A stretch of 52,375 bases of DNA from Stenotrophomonas sp. 278 (GTDB taxonomy: Bacteria > Pseudomonadota > Gammaproteobacteria > Xanthomonadales > Xanthomonadaceae). This document shows positions 44,987 to 52,375 of this stretch, piece by piece. The DNA lies in NCBI RefSeq assembly GCF_003935715.1, contig NZ_RHPP01000013.1:1-52375 (forward strand), in the 5' to 3' direction. The stretch's first letter is position 1, and each line of letters opens with the position of its first letter. Under the pieces are notes generated by a model. That model did not search any database, had not been told where the DNA came from, and worked only from the letters and a program-made list of their open reading frames with translations. Both the position numbers and the translations under genes were made by a program.

Positions 44987-45715
44987 TTATCGGGCAACCC
45001 GATGCCCCCGCCGATACTCCGCGGGCGTCATCCCCCACTCGCGGCGCAAGGCACGGGTCAACGCACTCTGCTCCGAGTACCCCGCCTGCTGCGCGATCTC
45101 CGCAATCGACGCGTCGCTTTCCACCAATTGCGCGCGCGACCACCGCAAACGGCAGCCGCTCAGCCAAGCCTGCGGGCTCAGTTCAAACGCCTGCTGAAAC
45201 AGTGCATGCACGCGGCTGCCACTCACCCCTACTGCCGCCGCAATCCGTGCCACCGGCCAGTCCTGCCCCGGTGCCTGCGCGATCCGCGCGCACACCGCCT
45301 GCAAGCGCGTCGCCGTGCCCGCCGGCGAAAATGCCTGCAGCAGCACCGGCAGCTCGCGGTCGACCACCGCGTCGTCCACCGCCTCACCCGGCAACATCGC
45401 CAGCCGCCGCGCCATCGCCCGCACCGGGGCCGGCAGCGCCAGGGTCGGCAGCGCGTTCAAGCGCTCCAGTGTGTGGTCGTCGAACATGTCGGCCGGGCAA
45501 TCGACAATCAGGAACCGGTCGTTGACCGTCGCCGTCTGCGCGTGCCCCGCATGCGGAGCCACGAAAATGCCCTGCAGCACATCCAAGCGACTGCCCCGCC
45601 CTTCCAGTTCAAACGACAGTTCGCCCTGCAGCGGCACCACCCATTGCGCCACGTCATGTCGGTCCACCGAAGAGGACGGCCCATAACGGCGCAGGTTGAA
45701 GGCAGCGGGTGGCAT
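44987..45715 (-). CDS. AraC-family transcriptional regulator
   Basis: A 242-residue regulator with an N-terminal cupin-like domain (~1-100, VVPLQGELSFELEGRG) and a C-terminal AraC DNA-binding domain. Its two helix-turn-helix parts are WPVARIAAAVGVSGSRVHAL and ASIAEIAQQAGYSEQSALTR, ending WGMTPAEYRRG. Start 45715 (MPPAAFNLRRYG) is chosen over 45802, whose extra segment runs into a dispersed repeat. It lies upstream of the EamA transporter on the same strand, a common regulator-exporter pairing. Confidence 0.88.
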   Translation of the reverse strand: MPPAAFNLRRYGPSSSVDRHDVAQWVVPLQGELSFELEGRGSRLDVLQGIFVAPHAGHAQTATVNDRFLIVDCPADMFDDHTLERLNALPTLALPAPVRAMARRLAMLPGEAVDDAVVDRELPVLLQAFSPAGTATRLQAVCARIAQAPGQDWPVARIAAAVGVSGSRVHALFQQAFELSPQAWLSGCRLRWSRAQLVESDASIAEIAQQAGYSEQSALTRALRREWGMTPAEYRRGHRVAR

Positions 45716-45798
45716 GACAGAACGTGGCAAAACCCAGACAGGACGGCCAGTCTGCCCCCCCGGCTGCCCCGCTGCAACGCACCACGTGCACCGGCCCT

Positions 45799-45872
45799 TC
45801 ATTGCAATGGCGCGTGGCGACGCGTTCGTCGCCTGGACGCCGTGCTACTACGTCGGCGCGGCTTGCCCGGCT
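45799..45872 (+). repeat. dispersed 74-bp repeat, copy 2
   Basis: Matches the reverse complement of 38531-38604 at 71 of 74 positions and ends in the CGGCTTGCCCGGCT half of a REP-like arm. Located between the araC-type gene and the exported two-repeat protein. Confidence 0.8.
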
Positions 45873-45965
45873 GCTCTTCGCGCACACCACACCCGCCTCT
45901 GTAACCTCCCCCAAAACCCCCGGTGCTATATTCCAAACCGTCCCGTACAGCAAAGGAGTGCCGCC

Positions 45966-46787
45966 ATGACGAACCCCCGCCTCCCCGCCCTGTTAGCCCT
46001 GGCCCTCGCCACCACACCACTCGCCAGCGCCGAGACCGCCACCACCCCACTCCCGTCCAACTCGCCCAACCGCGTGGCCCCGGCCCCGAACTGCATGGAC
46101 GCCCGCGGCCTGCGCGAAATGAACCAGGTGAGCGACACCCACATTTCCCTGCGGGCCGCCGACCAGTCCACCTGGAGGGTGACGTTCAAACAGAACTGCC
46201 CCGGGCTGATGGCCTCGCCCAACCCGCAAATCCTCGCGGAAGAAAGCTGGGTCTGCGGCACCGGTCAGGAACGGGTAGTGGCCGGTGGCAAGGACTGCGG
46301 CATTGCCTCGGTTGAGCCGATGACCCGCAAAGAGTTCGCTGAAGAAGCCCGGCAGGCCGACCGTGGCGGCATCGCCACCCTGGCCGCCGTCAACGTAAAA
46401 GAACAGAAGCGTACCCTGCGTGGCTCCTCGTCGTACTGCTTCGACACCCGCAACGTACGCAGCTACGGCGACAACGTCAAAGGCTTCACTGTGCAGACCA
46501 ACCCCAAGCGCTCCGGGGGCAACAAGGAGTATGTGGTCGAAGTGGGAGCCAACTGCCGCGCCCTGATGCATTCGCCCGCCATCCAGTTCCGCTCCGGCTT
46601 CGGTACCAGCCTGATCTGTGGCAACCCCGGCGACGTGGTGGTGATGATCTCGCAGCCTAATGCGCCCGGCGGCGGCGATGCGACAGGCGAAGATCTGTCG
46701 TTCATCAACCGCAGCGCCGGCCTGCCGCGTGCCTCGTTAGGCATCGGCGACCGCTGCGATGTGCTGGCGGTATATCCGGCGGGTTGA
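45966..46787 (+). CDS. exported protein with two DUF6491-like repeats
   Basis: A 273-residue protein with a Sec signal peptide (MTNPRLPALLALALATTPLA, cleavage near ASA). Two related units follow: residues ~43-120 (CMDARGLREMNQVSDTHISL, FKQNCPGLM, DCGIASVEPM) and ~155-270 (CFDTRNVRSYG, VGANCRALM, DRCDVLAVYP). The Cys-x-D-x-R start, the N-C-x-x-L-M middle and the C-x(2)-x-V-x-P end are shared, and the Cys residues could form disulphides. The pattern resembles DUF6491 proteins; function unknown. AAGGAG lies 7 bases before ATG 45966. A bidirectional terminator follows. Confidence 0.8.
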   Translation: MTNPRLPALLALALATTPLASAETATTPLPSNSPNRVAPAPNCMDARGLREMNQVSDTHISLRAADQSTWRVTFKQNCPGLMASPNPQILAEESWVCGTGQERVVAGGKDCGIASVEPMTRKEFAEEARQADRGGIATLAAVNVKEQKRTLRGSSSYCFDTRNVRSYGDNVKGFTVQTNPKRSGGNKEYVVEVGANCRALMHSPAIQFRSGFGTSLICGNPGDVVVMISQPNAPGGGDATGEDLSFINRSAGLPRASLGIGDRCDVLAVYPAG

Positions 46788-46811
46788 ACGAATCCCCGGA
46801 TCCAGAAACGG

Positions 46812-46838
46812 AAAGGCCCCGGCAGAACCGGGGCCTTT
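46812..46838. terminator. bidirectional terminator between convergent genes
   Basis: An 11-bp perfect stem AAAGGCCCCGG (46812-46822) with CCGGGGCCTTT (46828-46838), loop CAGAA. It lies between the exported protein (plus) and the PA2169-type gene (minus) and carries A/T tracts on both sides. Confidence 0.88.
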
Positions 46839-46858
46839 GCTTTACAGCACTGAAAGAA

Positions 46859-47308
46859 TCAGTGCTTCATTGCATGCTTGCGGTCACGCATCACCGCATG
46901 GGTTTCCTGCACGGTGGGCAGGAAGCGGGTGATCTCCTGGCGGGCAGCCGGGGTCAGGTCGTTGTCGGTGGCGGCATCCTTGAAGGCCTTCAGCAGACGA
47001 TCTTCGGATTCTTCCAGCTCGGCCACGTAGCCGTACTGCGTATCGCCCAGCGCGGCGCGGACCTTGCCATAGAACTGCTGCATGGAACCGACCATGGTGC
47101 CGTGCTTGGCGGGTTCACCACCGGTGGCGACGACGGTGCTGCTCAGCGAGGTGACGATGTCGGCCTTGACGCCCGCAATGCGGGTGAACAGCGCGGACAG
47201 TTCGGCGTCCTTCACCTTGCCTGCGGCTTCGGTGTAGAAGTCCTTGCCGTCGCGGGCGATTTCGATCAGGTCGTTGAGGGTGTGCTCGGTGTTGGACTGG
47301 GTGCTCAC
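46859..47308 (-). CDS. PA2169-type four-helix-bundle protein (DUF2383)
   Basis: A 149-residue, all-helical protein. LNDLIEIARDGKDFYTEAAG, LFTRIAGVKADIVTSLSS and YVAELEESEDRLLKAFKDAA form the ferritin-like pattern of DUF2383/PA2169 proteins, often stress-induced and of unknown function. The start is GTG at 47308 (MSTQSNTEHT), with AGGAG 9 bases upstream; the extra residues from 47386 are rejected. It is monocistronic and convergent with the preceding gene. Confidence 0.88.
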   Translation of the reverse strand: MSTQSNTEHTLNDLIEIARDGKDFYTEAAGKVKDAELSALFTRIAGVKADIVTSLSSTVVATGGEPAKHGTMVGSMQQFYGKVRAALGDTQYGYVAELEESEDRLLKAFKDAATDNDLTPAARQEITRFLPTVQETHAVMRDRKHAMKH

Positions 47309-47482
47309 GTGTATCTGCTCCTGTTGTTTCGCGGATGTAATTCGCGGATGGCCCGTCTTGGGTGAACTCACTTTTCCCGATTGCAAATGAAGTCCGCGTG
47401 ACCTTCAAATCACATCGTTAAGCCTTGTATTGCTGCTGAAAAACCGATGTCTTCAACATGTCTACAAAACGCATTCAGAACA

Positions 47483-47758
47483 TCACCTCGTGGTTCCGCG
47501 TCGCTTGATGTGGGCCATCACCTGGCCCACGATCGCGGTCATCAGCACCAGGCTGTTGGTCACCACGAATACCCACGATTCGAGCAGCACGCTGTACAGG
47601 ATGAACAGCAGCGACGCCGTGATCTGGCCCACGAAAAGCCAGCCCGACACGGCTTCGGTGCCCTCGGCCTTCCACTGTTTCCAGATCTGCCGCCACAACG
47701 TGGCCACGAGTACCAACGTGGCGGCCCATCCGATGAGATCGACCGGCTGAAGGGTCAT
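47483..47758 (-). CDS. SemiSWEET/PQ-loop-like small membrane protein
   Basis: A 91-residue protein with three hydrophobic segments: LIGWAATLVLVATLWRQIWK, GWLFVGQITASLLFILYSVL and FVVTNSLVLMTAIVGQVMAH. This size and topology match a single MtN3/PQ-loop unit as in bacterial SemiSWEETs, which work as dimers to move sugars; a lipid-A-related PQ-loop role is also possible. The ATG at 47758 overlaps the glycosyltransferase stop by 4 bp, so it is the last gene of the five-gene operon. The substrate is unknown, possibly the operon product or its precursor. Confidence 0.82.
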   Translation of the reverse strand: MTLQPVDLIGWAATLVLVATLWRQIWKQWKAEGTEAVSGWLFVGQITASLLFILYSVLLESWVFVVTNSLVLMTAIVGQVMAHIKRRGTTR

Positions 47759-48510
47759 GCCCATTCAGGGATGAAGCCGATCCCCGTGGCGGGCGCTTCC
47801 TTGCCGGCTTGCGCCGAGGGTACGGGCGAAATGCGCGGAGCGTCACCGCAGTGGCTGGCCTCCGCCTCCAGACACTTCAGGAAATGGCTGAAGCCATTCG
47901 GGGCGCGTGCTTCGCGCCGGGCGCTGGTCGTCACCCGCGGTGCGCCCAGGCGCGCCACTTCGCAACCGGCACGTTCGATGGCATCGATCAGTGCCACGTC
48001 TTCCCCGCAGTTCAGCGGCTGGAAGCCGCCCGCACGCAGGTAGGCCGCTGCGCTGAAACCCATGTTCGCGCCATGGACGTGACGATGGCCGTCGCGGGCG
48101 CGCTCACTGCGCGCAAACCGCCGACGCACCGAGCGTGCATAGCCCTCCCAGTCGTCTACCTGCACCACGCCACAGAATGCCTCCGCGCTGCACGCCAGCT
48201 GTGCGGCGAACCAGTCGTCCGGCACCACGGTGTCGGCATCGGTGCAGCAGATCCACCGCGCGCCTTGTTCCAGGGCGATTTCGACAAGACGCGCGCGGGC
48301 AACGCCCACGCAGCCTGCGTCCAGGTGCAGCACGTCAACGCCGAAATGCGCGCACACCGCTTCGGTGGCGTCACTGCACCGGTCGAGTCCCACCAGGATG
48401 CGAACCTCTTCCCCCGCCAGACCCGGATGCCTTGCCGCCTGCTGCAACGACTGCAGGCACGCGCCGATCAGCGCCGCCTCGTTGTGGGCAGGCACGATGG
48501 CCGCGATCAT
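47755..48510 (-). CDS. GT2-family glycosyltransferase
   Basis: A 251-residue cytoplasmic glycosyltransferase of family 2 (GT-A fold). It opens MIAAIVPAHNEAALIGACLQ and has the nucleotide-sugar/metal motif DAD at residues 91-93 (CTDADTVVPDDW), HGANMGFSAAAYLRAGGF and the acidic GEDVALIDAI. It has no membrane segments, unlike NodC. The start overlaps the methyltransferase stop by 4 bp. Donor and acceptor are unknown. Confidence 0.9.
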   Translation of the reverse strand: MIAAIVPAHNEAALIGACLQSLQQAARHPGLAGEEVRILVGLDRCSDATEAVCAHFGVDVLHLDAGCVGVARARLVEIALEQGARWICCTDADTVVPDDWFAAQLACSAEAFCGVVQVDDWEGYARSVRRRFARSERARDGHRHVHGANMGFSAAAYLRAGGFQPLNCGEDVALIDAIERAGCEVARLGAPRVTTSARREARAPNGFSHFLKCLEAEASHCGDAPRISPVPSAQAGKEAPATGIGFIPEWA

Positions 48511-49094
48511 CGCAGGCCCTCGCGCGCGGCCACCGAGGTGGTCATGCGTGACCAGCCCTGCAGCAGCAGGTCTTCATCGCGGTAACAGAACAGCTGCGGA
48601 AGCCGCGCGTCGAACTGGGCGTGCACGAAGCCTGCACTGCAGCGCGCCTCTTCGAACTCGTGCAGCCAGTGGCAGCTGACCAGAACACCATCAAATGAAA
48701 GGCTCCCACACAGCCGCCCCGCCATGTCCCGCATCTGTTCGGGTGGCAGGTAATAGCCGATCTCGCTGAACATGATCAGATCGAAGCGCCCCTCCGGCCA
48801 TTGCGCGGGATGCTGCGCGCATTCAAGGGTGACATGGTCCTGCCCGGCCAATGACGCACGGGCCGTGGCAATGGCCGCTTCGCTCAGGTCGGTGGCATGC
48901 AGCTGCGCGCAGCGGTGCGCCAGCTCGGCGGTAAGCACTCCATTGGAACACCCCAGCTCCCAACCGCGCTCGTAGCGCGGCGAAGGCAGGCTGGCCAGCA
49001 GCAATGCGCGCTTTCGCGCCTCGTACCAACGCGTGCGGTAACCGAACGGGTCGTCACTTTCGTAGATGTGGTCGAAGTAAGCGAGATTGCTCAT
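48507..49094 (-). CDS. NodS-like SAM-dependent methyltransferase
   Basis: A 195-residue class I methyltransferase. It begins YFDHIYESDDPFGYRTRWYE, a feature of NodS-like proteins, and has the SAM-binding ELGCSNG (residues 46-52) with HATDLSEAAIATAR and FDLIMFSEIGYYL. NodS N-methylates the deacetylated glucosamine of Nod factors. Position between the PIG-L deacetylase and GT2 genes, with 4-bp overlaps on both sides, suggests methylation of an amino sugar freed by the deacetylase. The substrate is inference. Confidence 0.88.
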   Translation of the reverse strand: MSNLAYFDHIYESDDPFGYRTRWYEARKRALLLASLPSPRYERGWELGCSNGVLTAELAHRCAQLHATDLSEAAIATARASLAGQDHVTLECAQHPAQWPEGRFDLIMFSEIGYYLPPEQMRDMAGRLCGSLSFDGVLVSCHWLHEFEEARCSAGFVHAQFDARLPQLFCYRDEDLLLQGWSRMTTSVAAREGLR

Positions 49095-49879
49095 GAAAGC
49101 AGCACCTCGTAGTCACGCTGGAACCGCCGCAGCACGTACTCGGGAAGAATCGGCGGGCTGGTGAGCTCACGAACCGCGCCGGTCTGGGTGACGAATTCCT
49201 CGATGGCCTGGCGCTTGCGCAGCAGCAGCGAAGGGGCCAGTGCGAATCGCGAAGCGCCCTGCCACACCCGTGGTGCGACTGCCGGGTCCAGCCAGTGCCA
49301 GCCCCACACGGGGTACTCGCGCAGCCCGCAGCCGCACACCGCTGCCGCCTGCGCACACGCACGCCCCACCGCTTCATGGTCCGGGTGTCCGTCCAGATGC
49401 CACGGGGCCAGCAGCAGGTCCCCTTGGCGCAGCACCTCACGCAGCCACTGTTGCAGCTCTGCTTCCTGCGAGGCCACCGCACCGTCGCTCACATGCCAGG
49501 CAATTCTTGGCGCTTCCGCCAGCCCCAGCCGCTCCAACGCCCGATCCAGTTCCAGCTGCCGGGCGTCGCGCAGCCGCTCCGGCGGCCAGTCCGGCTGGTC
49601 CGGATAGCACGCCTCGCCGTCGGTGACCGACACGACCAGAACCTCGCGCCCAAGCGCATGGGCGCTGGCCATCAGCCCGCCACAGGCCAGCACCTCGTCA
49701 TCGGGGTGCGGCGATACCACCACCAGACGCTCGACGCCCGCAAACAAGCGCTCAGGGTCTTCGGTGGGAAGCGCACGCAGCCAGGCACACTCGCGCCACG
49801 CCTGCTCCGGCACGCCGTCGCCTTCAATCCGGCGCAGCTCGGCATCCGCCTTGATGGCGGGCTTGTTCACAGACGCCAT
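49091..49879 (-). CDS. PIG-L family deacetylase
   Basis: A 262-residue zinc deacetylase of the PIG-L/LmbE family. HPDDE at residues 58-62 (VVVSPHPDDEVLACGG) and the second metal motif in HLDGHPDHEAVGRA are present. Family members remove acetyl from N-acetylglucosamine-containing conjugates (PIG-L, MshB, BshB). Start 49879 (MASVNKPA) overlaps the end of the acyl-CoA dehydrogenase-like gene by 13 bp; its stop overlaps the methyltransferase start by 4 bp. Confidence 0.9.
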   Translation of the reverse strand: MASVNKPAIKADAELRRIEGDGVPEQAWRECAWLRALPTEDPERLFAGVERLVVVSPHPDDEVLACGGLMASAHALGREVLVVSVTDGEACYPDQPDWPPERLRDARQLELDRALERLGLAEAPRIAWHVSDGAVASQEAELQQWLREVLRQGDLLLAPWHLDGHPDHEAVGRACAQAAAVCGCGLREYPVWGWHWLDPAVAPRVWQGASRFALAPSLLLRKRQAIEEFVTQTGAVRELTSPPILPEYVLRRFQRDYEVLLS

Positions 49880-50847
49880 GGGTGTTCCTCCGCGTGGCAC
49901 AGCGCGCCCTGCTCCTGCCAGTCGCGGTCGGCATGGCTTTGCCGGATGAACACCGTCAGGTCGCTCCAGCGCTGCGCGTGGAAGGTGTCCAGGCACATCG
50001 GCCCGGGCCCCAGTGCTCGCCCCACCAGATCCAGCACATGCGTGCAGGCGCGCTCGACCACGCTGCGCACGCGCATCACGGCCAAACGATGGGACGCGTG
50101 CGGGTCGGCATCGATCTGCGCCGCCAGCTCGCGCAGCAGTGCCGCGCAGCTGGCCAGTTGCATGTCCACCTCACCCAGCAGCCCGGCAGCGACGCCCGGT
50201 TGGGCGCAGCGCTCAGCGCGTCGCAGGGGCTCGGCCAATGCCACCGCGGCACCGTACCAGCACGCGGCAATACCGGCCCCGCCGTGCCAGAAACCCGGTC
50301 TTTCCAGATACGCGTTGCTGGCCCCGATCTCCACCGCCGGCACCTGGTTGAAATGCGCCGTGCCGCTGGGGATGCGCGCCATGCCCGTCGCCACCCAGCC
50401 AGCAGTGTCGAACTGCACGCCGGGATGGCGCGCGTCCACCAGGAACAGGCGCGTGCGTTCGTCCTCGCGCACCGTCACCAGCGCAACGTCGACCCAGCCG
50501 GCACCGGAGCACCATGGCTTGCTGCCGCTCAGCGTACGGCCACAGGGGTCGAGCTGCAGGGTCTCCTGCGGACCGTGCGCCGCCCACACCGCACCCAGCG
50601 CCTGTGCCGGCGGCAGGCGCTCCGGGGCGAGGGCCAGCAGGATGGCACGCGCGTCATAGTGCGCTTCCAGTACTTTCACCAGGCACAGGTCCTGCGCCGC
50701 CATATGCGCGAGCGCCTGCCAGCGGCCCAGCGTATCGCCGCCACCCGGCATCGGCAGTGCGGGGACTTTCGCCACCCAGGCACGGGCAGCCGTTTCGACC
50801 GGGTCGCCGGCCCGTGCCGGGGTCGTTTCGTGCAGCACCGCGACCAT
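49867..50847 (-). CDS. acyl-CoA dehydrogenase-like flavoprotein, first gene of the five-gene operon
   Basis: About 326 residues, shorter than typical acyl-CoA dehydrogenases (~380). GRTLSGSKPWCSGAGWVDVA is the FAD-binding middle segment, and the helical C-terminal part contains the block from RSVVERACTHVLDL to VGRALGPGPM. The catalytic Glu could not be identified with confidence, so the substrate may not be an acyl-CoA. GTG/ATG alternatives exist; ATG 50847 (MVAVLHETTP) has GGAAGG 8 bases upstream, and the ATG at 50940 would add 31 residues of unclear value. It leads an operon with PIG-L, NodS-like, GT2 and SemiSWEET-like genes. Confidence 0.82.
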   Translation of the reverse strand: MVAVLHETTPARAGDPVETAARAWVAKVPALPMPGGGDTLGRWQALAHMAAQDLCLVKVLEAHYDARAILLALAPERLPPAQALGAVWAAHGPQETLQLDPCGRTLSGSKPWCSGAGWVDVALVTVREDERTRLFLVDARHPGVQFDTAGWVATGMARIPSGTAHFNQVPAVEIGASNAYLERPGFWHGGAGIAACWYGAAVALAEPLRRAERCAQPGVAAGLLGEVDMQLASCAALLRELAAQIDADPHASHRLAVMRVRSVVERACTHVLDLVGRALGPGPMCLDTFHAQRWSDLTVFIRQSHADRDWQEQGALCHAEEHPWRL

Positions 50848-51025
50848 CAGGGCACCTTCCCTGTCAAAAGAGCCATGAGCATCTCCAAGAAGCAAAGTTC
50901 TTAGATACCCATCAGCGCATGCGAACTTCGTGACCAGCATGTAGGTACGGCGTGCAGCATGTGCGAGGCCGCATTCACCGGTCTCTCGTCATGAGCTCTA
51001 CGCGGCGCTATCGCCTTGCGTTGAC

Positions 51026-51352
51026 ATGCAGCGTGAAACCATCACGGCGTCCCCGTTCCCCGCATTTCCCATGCAGCAGATCGAAGCCCCCCTCCAGGCC
51101 TTGCGCGCGCAGATACCGCCGCCGCCCCAGACCCCTGAGCCCACCGCCCCGCCGGTGGAAGCACCGCCACCGGAAGAGCCGACCCGCGAAGATCCGCCGA
51201 ATGAGGCACCGCCGGAGCGCGATCCGCCGCCGGCCAAGCCACCCTTGGAAGCGCCGGTACCGCCACGCGAGCGCGCCCAGACGCGCTACGTGTTCGCAGA
51301 GGGCCGCTGGCAGCACATGGAGCGCCACTGTATCGCGATGGCATTGGGATGA
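51026..51352 (+). CDS. small proline-rich hypothetical protein
   Basis: A 108-residue frame with a central Pro/Glu-rich stretch (IPPPPQTPEPTAPPVEAPPP, EEPTREDPPNEAPPERDPPP) followed by a C-terminal VFAEGRWQHMERHC. Codon use is consistent with a real gene: CCG dominates and third positions are mostly G or C. There is no clear Shine-Dalgarno; an internal Met at 51071 (MQQIEAPLQALRA) could be the true start. Disordered, no known domain, function unknown. Convergent with the membrane-protein gene downstream. Confidence 0.5.
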   Translation: MQRETITASPFPAFPMQQIEAPLQALRAQIPPPPQTPEPTAPPVEAPPPEEPTREDPPNEAPPERDPPPAKPPLEAPVPPRERAQTRYVFAEGRWQHMERHCIAMALG

Positions 51353-51378
51353 TGGCGTTGGGACGATAATCGGGACGC

Positions 51379-51438
51379 TGGTAGGGTCGCACGCCAGTCG
51401 ACCGCCCGTATCGCCTCAACGTCCTTTAGGGCATGACC
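51379..51438 (+). repeat. 60-bp direct repeat, copy 1
   Basis: It begins TGGTAGGGTCGCACG and ends GGGCATGACC, with about 51 of 60 positions identical to 52046-52105. It contains GTAG plus a GGTCG / CGACC hairpin. Located just beyond the 3' end of the membrane-protein gene. Confidence 0.8.
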
Positions 51439-51454
51439 TTGGAACGGCCTCCCT

Positions 51455-51949
51455 CTAACGCGCCCATAAACACCGCCAGAACTCATACGCCCATGGCATC
51501 ACCACCACAACCATCGCCGGCACCACCACAGCCGCCCATAACCACCCCGGTGCAGGCTGCCACACCAGCTCCCACCCGGGCCGCATCTGGAACGCGATCC
51601 ACACCAGAAACACCCAAGGGGCCACGTCCAGCACACTGTGCACATGCTGCTCAATCGGGCTGATACGCCGACGACCGTCTGCGCTGACCGTATCCCAATA
51701 CCCCGCGATGGCGTGCACCAGCACGGCACTACCCAGAACCAGCACCAGCCCAAGCGTGGGAGCCAGCGCCAGCCAGGCCAGCACGCTTCCGCCGATGACC
51801 ACCAGCTGCACCGCGTGCAGGGTGCTCTCGCCCAGCCCCGAGGTATGCGGCAGGTCGGTACGGCGATGCAGGTGAAAGTCGGCCGTACCCGCAAGCAGCC
51901 ACAGCGCGTAGACGACCGCCATCACGATATTGATATGGTTCATTTCCAT
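51455..51949 (-). CDS. polytopic membrane protein of unknown function
   Basis: About 164 residues from MEMNHINIVMAVVYALWLLA. Five or so hydrophobic segments are visible, for example VQLVVIGGSVLAWLALAPTL, LVLVLGSAVLVHAIAGYWDT, VLDVAPWVFLVWIAF and WLWAAVVVPAMVVVVMPWAY. The conserved-looking loops ADFHLHRRTDLPHTSGLGES and RRRISPIEQHVHSVLDVAP contain several His residues. I do not recognise the family. The start at 51949 or 51943 is uncertain. It is flanked on both sides by copies of a 60-bp direct repeat and has no obvious partner gene. Confidence 0.75.
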   Translation of the reverse strand: MEMNHINIVMAVVYALWLLAGTADFHLHRRTDLPHTSGLGESTLHAVQLVVIGGSVLAWLALAPTLGLVLVLGSAVLVHAIAGYWDTVSADGRRRISPIEQHVHSVLDVAPWVFLVWIAFQMRPGWELVWQPAPGWLWAAVVVPAMVVVVMPWAYEFWRCLWAR

Positions 51950-52045
51950 CCACGCAGAGTCGCACGGTAGGACGTAAACGCAGGGCGAGGCTGCCGTGTA
52001 CAGCAACTCAATCGACCGCGATCAATCGGGATTCAGCCCGCTCTT

Positions 52046-52105
52046 TGGTAGGGTCGCACGAAAGTCGACCGCCGATGACGGCTCAACGCCCTTTGGGGCA
52101 TGACC
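52046..52105 (+). repeat. 60-bp direct repeat, copy 2
   Basis: TGGTAGGGTCGCACG to GGGCATGACC, with a GCCCTTTGGGGC hairpin at about 52088-52099. Located upstream of the membrane-protein gene, 667 bp from copy 1 and in the same orientation. Confidence 0.8.
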
Positions 52106-52360
52106 ACCAAACGCAGCCACCTCCCCAAAACCGACCAAACGCCCACACGCAGACGGATCGAGCCTCGAAGCAGTATCCCGTATAGTCCCTTCCAGAAGTA
52201 CAGGATCGGCACGAAGGCCAACACATCAAGGATCGAGAACAATGACCAGCAATCATCCACGCGAACCGCGCACGCATCACCGCGCCAGAATCAGCCTCGG
52301 GTTCACCCCCGTTTTCACGGACACTTACAAGAAGGCCGATCCAGGCCATGAGGAGTGTTC

Positions 52361-52375
52361 ATGTCAAAGCGTAGA
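52361..52375 (+). CDS. first five codons of a gene cut by the window edge
   Basis: ATG at 52361 reads MSKRR and has AGGAG at 52351-52355, 5 bases upstream. Too short to identify. The 255 bp before it (52106-52360) hold no frame I would support; the composition is lower in GC than elsewhere in the window. Confidence 0.45.

Noticed and set aside
52033-52260. Minus-strand frame with a hydrophobic stretch (FSILDVLAFVPILYFWKGLY)
   Set aside because: Starts at GTG without ribosome-binding site and runs into the 60-bp repeat; too little support, though a remnant of a membrane protein is possible.
1-52375. CRISPR array, tRNA, rRNA, complete insertion sequence
   Set aside because: No regularly spaced repeats, no cloverleaf with conserved tRNA bases and no transposase frame were found by eye; a tRNAscan or Infernal run would be decisive.

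Overview
This is a GC-rich, gene-dense chromosomal window that most resembles Stenotrophomonas or a close relative in the Xanthomonadaceae. The assignment rests on gene content (serA divergent from D-2-hydroxyglutarate dehydrogenase, a TrpR-type regulator heading the his operon, a large TonB-dependent receptor beside glycoside hydrolases) and on many short hairpins bordered by GTAG, which match the SMAG-type REP sequences known from S. maltophilia. I found no tRNA, rRNA, CRISPR array, prophage or complete insertion sequence.

Layout. 1-3.8 kb: a DUF2388 protein with a truncated partner, the D-2-hydroxyglutarate dehydrogenase/serA divergent pair and a Nudix hydrolase. 4.0-7.0 kb: two paralogous amino-acid permeases separated by a strong terminator. 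7.0-7.6 kb: repeat-rich DNA holding an unusual cloverleaf-like inverted repeat. 7.6-9.7 kb: methionine salvage genes mtnB, mtnD and mtnC. 9.8-28.2 kb: a mannose/N-glycan utilisation region containing a GH2 beta-mannosidase, mannose isomerase, fructokinase, FucP-type transporter, LacI regulator, GH92 alpha-mannosidase and a divergent TonB-dependent receptor, followed by CutC, a glycosylasparaginase-like Ntn hydrolase, glucokinase and an exported phosphoesterase. Four AGATCGAT-type sites lie between GH92 and the receptor. 28.3-35.7 kb: a compact hisGDCBHAFI operon headed by a TrpR/YerC-type regulator with a perfect palindromic operator. 35.7-38.7 kb: repeats, hisS, an Fnr-type regulator and more repeats. 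38.7-43.7 kb: thrABC preceded by a Thr/Ile-rich leader peptide. 43.8-47.3 kb: an EamA transporter, an AraC regulator, an exported two-repeat protein and a PA2169-type four-helix protein. 47.5-50.8 kb: a tightly overlapping five-gene operon (acyl-CoA dehydrogenase-like, PIG-L deacetylase, NodS-like methyltransferase, GT2 glycosyltransferase, SemiSWEET-like protein) of unknown product. 51-52.4 kb: a proline-rich protein, a membrane protein flanked by 60-bp direct repeats, and the first codons of another gene.

The glycan region reads as a pathway: the receptor imports mannosylated glycans or glycopeptides, GH92 and GH2 release mannose, the transporter brings it into the cytoplasm, and the isomerase and fructokinase feed it to fructose phosphate. 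The glycosylasparaginase would cut the GlcNAc-Asn linkage. The least explained items are the five-gene overlapping operon and the family of large inverted repeats with variable inner hairpins.
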